Below, piece after piece: positions 33,022-34,977 of a stretch of DNA of 34,977 nt (its first letter is position 1; every line of letters begins with the position of its first letter). Below the pieces are notes generated by a model. That model made no database searches, had not been told where the DNA came from, and saw only the letters and a list, made by a program, of their open reading frames with translations. Position numbers and translations under genes: made by a program. Origin of the DNA: Thermoplasmata archaeon (lineage in GTDB: Archaea > Thermoplasmatota > Thermoplasmata > Lutacidiplasmatales > UBA184); contig JASHOK010000010.1 in the NCBI GenBank assembly GCA_030041175.1, positions 1-34,977 on the forward strand, written 5' to 3'.

Positions 33022-33126
33022 GCCGCCGTAGCTCAGCGGCAGAGCGCTCGGCTGTTAACCGAAGGGTCAGCGGTTCAAAGGTCCGGGACGCCTCGCGCGA
33101 CCGGTCTGAAACTCCGCTCGGCGGCG
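33022..33126 (+). tRNA. tRNA-Asn (GTT) with a 33-base intron in the T-loop
   Basis: Acceptor stem GCCGCCG (33022-33028) pairs fully with CGGCGGC (33119-33125), discriminator G 33126. D stem GCTC (33031-33034) pairs with GAGC (33042-33045). Anticodon stem 33047-33051/33059-33063 encloses CTGTTAA with anticodon GTT at 33054-33056; only the outermost pair (C-A) is a mismatch. The T stem AGCGG (33069-33073) pairs with CCGCT (33114-33118), but 33 extra bases (33080-33112) split the loop. Removing them restores the canonical TTCAAAT loop, insertion between positions 59 and 60. Mature length 72; no encoded CCA. Asn assigned by anticodon GUU. Confidence 0.9.
33080..33112 (+). other. tRNA intron at position 59/60 with bulge-helix-bulge splice motif
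   Basis: Central 4-base helix: exon TTCA (33074-33077) pairs with intron TGAA (33107-33110). The two 3-base bulges are AAG (33078-33080, cut after 33079) and ACT (33111-33113, cut after 33112). The outer helix is the T stem itself; the inner helix is GTCCGG (33081-33086) with CCGGTC (33101-33106), one T-T mismatch. This is the symmetric archaeal splicing-endonuclease motif. Confidence 0.88.
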
Positions 33127-33141
33127 CCCCCGGCTCCCGAT

Positions 33142-33217
33142 GGGCCCGTAGCTTAGCCCGGCTCAGAGCGACCGGCTCATAACCGGTCGGTCGGCGGTTC
33201 AAATCCGTCCGGGCCCA
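33142..33217 (+). tRNA. tRNA with CAT anticodon (elongator Met or Ile2)
   Basis: Acceptor GGGCCCG (33142-33148) pairs with CGGGCCC (33210-33216), discriminator A 33217. D stem GCTT/GAGC; anticodon stem ACCGG (33171-33175)/CCGGT (33183-33187) around CTCATAA, anticodon CAT 33178-33180; T arm GGCGG-TTCAAAT-CCGTC with one G-T pair. No intron, no CCA. The initiator is unlikely because the anticodon stem lacks the three G-C pairs typical of initiators. Elongator Met and Ile2 (CAU modified to decode AUA) cannot be told apart; the acceptor resembles archaeal tRNA-Ile. Probably co-transcribed with tRNA-Asn, 15 bases away. Confidence 0.9.
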
Positions 33218-33313
33218 CTCCCCGACCGACCGGTGTCGACCCGCGGCCGCCCGTCCGTTACCGCCGTTGAGCCAAATGGGTAAAGTGGCTATCGGTACCA
33301 TTCTCGATAGAAA

Positions 33314-33805
33314 ATGGCCGTTCTCACTGACGACATGAAACGGGTGGTCCGCGCGCAGCGACTCGGCTATGTCGCGACCGTCTCGGCCGACGGGCACCCG
33401 AACGTCTCTCCGAAAGGATCGGTCGCGGTCTGGGACGATGACCATCTCGTGTTCGCGGACGTCGAGTCGCCCCGCACCATCCGCAACCTCGGGACAAATC
33501 CGAACGTCGAGGTCAACGTGGTCGATCCCGAGGTCCGGAAAGGCTACCGGTTCAGCGGAAAGGCGACCGTCCTCCGGGCGGGCGATCAGTACTGGAAGGC
33601 GATCGAGCACTACAAGTCGGAGGGTGCGGACATTCGGCGGGTCCGGGCGATCGTGATCGTCGCCGTGGAGAACGCGGCGCCGGTCGTCTCTCCATGCTAC
33701 CTTACTGGGCTCGCCGAAGAGGAGGTCGCCGCCCTCTGGGCCGAGTGGCACCGGAAAGCGAAGGACAAGACGGTGGTGGACCTGATTCCGCCGAACGACT
33801 TCTAG
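33314..33805 (+). CDS. Pyridoxamine 5'-phosphate oxidase-like flavoprotein
   Basis: 163 residues of the PNPOx-like split-barrel fold, which binds FMN or a related flavin such as F420. The N-terminal strand pattern LGYVATVSADGHPNVSPKGSVAVWDDDHLVFADV and SPRTIRNLGTNPNVEVNVVD are classic. Members oxidise or reduce small molecules with flavin; the substrate is not evident. ATG 33314 follows a TATA-like GTAAAGT (33280-33286) by about 31 bases. 18 bases before the DUF420-like gene, so likely one operon. Confidence 0.85.
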   Translation: MAVLTDDMKRVVRAQRLGYVATVSADGHPNVSPKGSVAVWDDDHLVFADVESPRTIRNLGTNPNVEVNVVDPEVRKGYRFSGKATVLRAGDQYWKAIEHYKSEGADIRRVRAIVIVAVENAAPVVSPCYLTGLAEEEVAALWAEWHRKAKDKTVVDLIPPNDF

Positions 33806-33823
33806 GAGAGGCAGAGTCCCTCG

Positions 33824-34282
33824 ATGGGTGGCCTCTTTCCTCCCAACGCCCCGGCCACGTCGGACGTGGCAGCGGTCGTGGAGGTGGCGCTCGCCGTGGC
33901 TCTGGTGGTCGGCGCATTCCTGGCGCGTACCGGTCACCTCCGGGCGCATCGCTATCTCCAGAGCTCGGTCATCCTGGTGAACATCCCGATCGTCCTCTAC
34001 GCGATGGTCCCTCCCTACCTCGAGTACATCGCCCCGGGGCTGCCCGCACATTTGGCGCAGCCGAGTTCGTTGATCCCGTCGATCATGCTGGTCGCGGGAG
34101 CGGCAGCCGAGTTGCTCGGAATCTACATCATCCTGGTCGCCGGCACGACCTGGATACCGGAGCGGTACCGCTTCCGGAACTACAAGATATGGATGCGGAC
34201 CGAGCTGGGACTCTGGTGGGCCGTGGTCGTCTGCGGGCTGCTCACGTACTGGCTCTTCTTCGTCCCCGGCGCAGCGCTGTAG
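33824..34282 (+). CDS. DUF420-like membrane protein
   Basis: 152 residues with four hydrophobic helices. The loop ARTGHLRAHRYLQSSVILVNIPIVLY and the later RYRFRNYKIWMRTELGLWW resemble DUF420 proteins, small membrane proteins often found near terminal oxidase and cytochrome genes. The function is unknown; histidines in GHLRAHRY could bind heme or metal. Follows the PNPOx-like gene closely. Family placement by pattern memory only, moderate confidence. Confidence 0.65.
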   Translation: MGGLFPPNAPATSDVAAVVEVALAVALVVGAFLARTGHLRAHRYLQSSVILVNIPIVLYAMVPPYLEYIAPGLPAHLAQPSSLIPSIMLVAGAAAELLGIYIILVAGTTWIPERYRFRNYKIWMRTELGLWWAVVVCGLLTYWLFFVPGAAL

Positions 34283-34335
34283 GCTCGGGCTCCGACCCGA
34301 GGCCCGGAATCGGGAACCCCCTCTCACGCTCCAAA

Positions 34336-34345
34336 CATCTATAAT
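34336..34345 (+). promoter_or_regulatory. TATA-like box of the Kelch protein gene
   Basis: CATCTATAAT, an AT-rich island centred about 32 bases before ATG 34373. Confidence 0.5.
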
Positions 34346-34372
34346 GCTCAGACTCGGTCGCGCAGCGCCTCG

Positions 34373-34977
34373 ATGTCGTCGTGGCGAGCCTCTCCGCCTT
34401 CGGGTATCCGGCTAGCGGTGCTCGGAGTTGTCCTCGTTGCGATCCTCGTGGCGGATCCCGAAGTCCGGGCGCCGCTGCCGCCACAGGCCGTGGCGCCCGC
34501 CTCCGACGCCCATGGTCTCGTCCCGAGCGTCGACACGACCACGACTCTGGGCGAATGGGCCGACCTGACCACCGTCTCCGGGGCCGTCCCCGAGCCACGC
34601 CAGGGGTATGCCATGGACTACGACCCGGCGTTGAATGCGATCATCCTGTTCGGTGGAGCCGACACGAACGGCAACCCCTTGGGAGATACCTGGGAGTACA
34701 CCCAGAGCGGATGGACGAATCTGACCCCGAGCCTGAGTGTATCTCCGGCGCCGCGCGGTGAACCGGCCATGACCTATGACCCGGCGCTGGGCGGCCTCCT
34801 CCTCTTCGGTGGAAAGTTCGCTACCGGCCCTCTGAATGCCTACGACGACACCTGGGAGTTCAACGCCTCCGGATGGACCCAGTTGAGCCCGGCCACGTCG
34901 CCCCCGGAGGAAGCCGGCGAGCTCATGGACTTTGACGCCGCCGACGGATACGTGTTCCTGTGGGGCATCGCCGGCAG
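34373..34977 (+). CDS. Kelch-repeat secreted or surface protein, N-terminal part (runs off right edge)
   Basis: At least 201 residues, open at the end of the window. Residues about 10-28 (IRLAVLGVVLVAILVADP) form a signal peptide or membrane anchor. After a low-complexity linker come repeated Kelch-like blades: MDYDPALNAIILFGG, then DTWEYTQSGWTNL; MTYDPALGGLLLFGG, then DTWEFNASGWTQL; MDFDAADGYVFLWG. Each has the D-x-A/x ... FGG and W-E-Y/F ... W pattern of a beta-propeller blade. Such proteins are abundant on the surface of Thermoplasmata and related archaea and probably bind ligands or sugars. ATG 34373 is placed by the TATA box; an ATG at 34344 is out of frame. Confidence 0.85.
   Translation, partial: MSSWRASPPSGIRLAVLGVVLVAILVADPEVRAPLPPQAVAPASDAHGLVPSVDTTTTLGEWADLTTVSGAVPEPRQGYAMDYDPALNAIILFGGADTNGNPLGDTWEYTQSGWTNLTPSLSVSPAPRGEPAMTYDPALGGLLLFGGKFATGPLNAYDDTWEFNASGWTQLSPATSPPEEAGELMDFDAADGYVFLWGIAG

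Noticed and set aside
33022-33126. Broken tRNA-Asn pseudogene
   Set aside because: All stems are intact and removing 33080-33112 restores a canonical T-loop with perfect bulge-helix-bulge geometry, which random insertion would not give.
33142-33217. Initiator tRNA-Met
   Set aside because: The anticodon stem is ACCGG/CCGGT and lacks the run of three G-C pairs next to the loop that marks initiators.

Overview
The window is a strongly GC-rich stretch of archaeal chromosome. The archaeal signs are: (i) short AT-rich TATA-like boxes placed about 25-32 bases before many start codons, often with little or no leader (for example at 1424-1431, 3841-3850, 5923-5931, 24872-24879); (ii) a tRNA-Asn gene whose T-loop is interrupted by a 33-base intron with perfect bulge-helix-bulge splice geometry; (iii) NikR, an archaeal-length MoaA without a C-terminal GG, and Kelch-type surface proteins. 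The mixture of archaeal signals with many bacterial-like metabolic genes (CO dehydrogenase, DyP peroxidase, two-domain CoA transferase, MarR/exporter pairs) fits a GC-rich aerobic Thermoplasmatota lineage from soil, sediment or a similar setting. That placement is inference; nothing here is a phylogenetic marker I can score.

Layout. 1-1.5 kb: the start of a gene leaving the left edge, a small membrane ORF and a SAM methyltransferase. 1.5-3.3 kb: divergent nikR and a NiCoT nickel permease. 3.3-9.1 kb: a MarR regulator facing an ABC-2 drug-type exporter, then a second MarR with a tandem operator leading an operon for a CrtC/AttH-like protein and a two-domain family III CoA transferase. 9.1-18.7 kb, all on the minus strand: a second ABC exporter, a DyP peroxidase, a CPA2 cation/proton antiporter, a P3A-type (H+-pump-like) ATPase, a MarR plus 14-helix MFS exporter operon, and a PiT-type phosphate permease.

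18.9-28.9 kb is the centrepiece: a complete aerobic CO oxidation locus. coxM-coxS-coxL overlap at their stop/start codons, and coxL has the form I active-site loop AYRCSFR with its cysteine, so this should be a true Mo-Cu CO dehydrogenase. It is followed by coxG, a three-domain MocA-XdhC-YHS fusion (minus strand), a second XdhC/CoxF-type protein, moaA (minus strand), the MoxR-like ATPase coxD and the von Willebrand A protein coxE. Together these provide the enzyme, membrane attachment, molybdopterin synthesis, cytosine-dinucleotide formation, cofactor handling and active-site assembly. The YHS metal-binding module fused to the MocA/XdhC protein is a good candidate for a copper-linked step in building the Mo-S-Cu centre.

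28.9-32.5 kb: two unrecognised multi-helix membrane proteins and an MFS exporter on the minus strand. 32.5-35 kb: an archaeal winged-helix regulator, tRNA-Asn (with intron) and a CAU tRNA, a PNPOx-like flavoprotein, a DUF420-like membrane protein and the start of a Kelch-repeat surface protein leaving the right edge.

No CRISPR array, insertion sequence, rRNA or origin is visible. No gap longer than 300 bases lacks a gene; the longest unassigned stretches are 153-331, 503-700 and 18694-18891.
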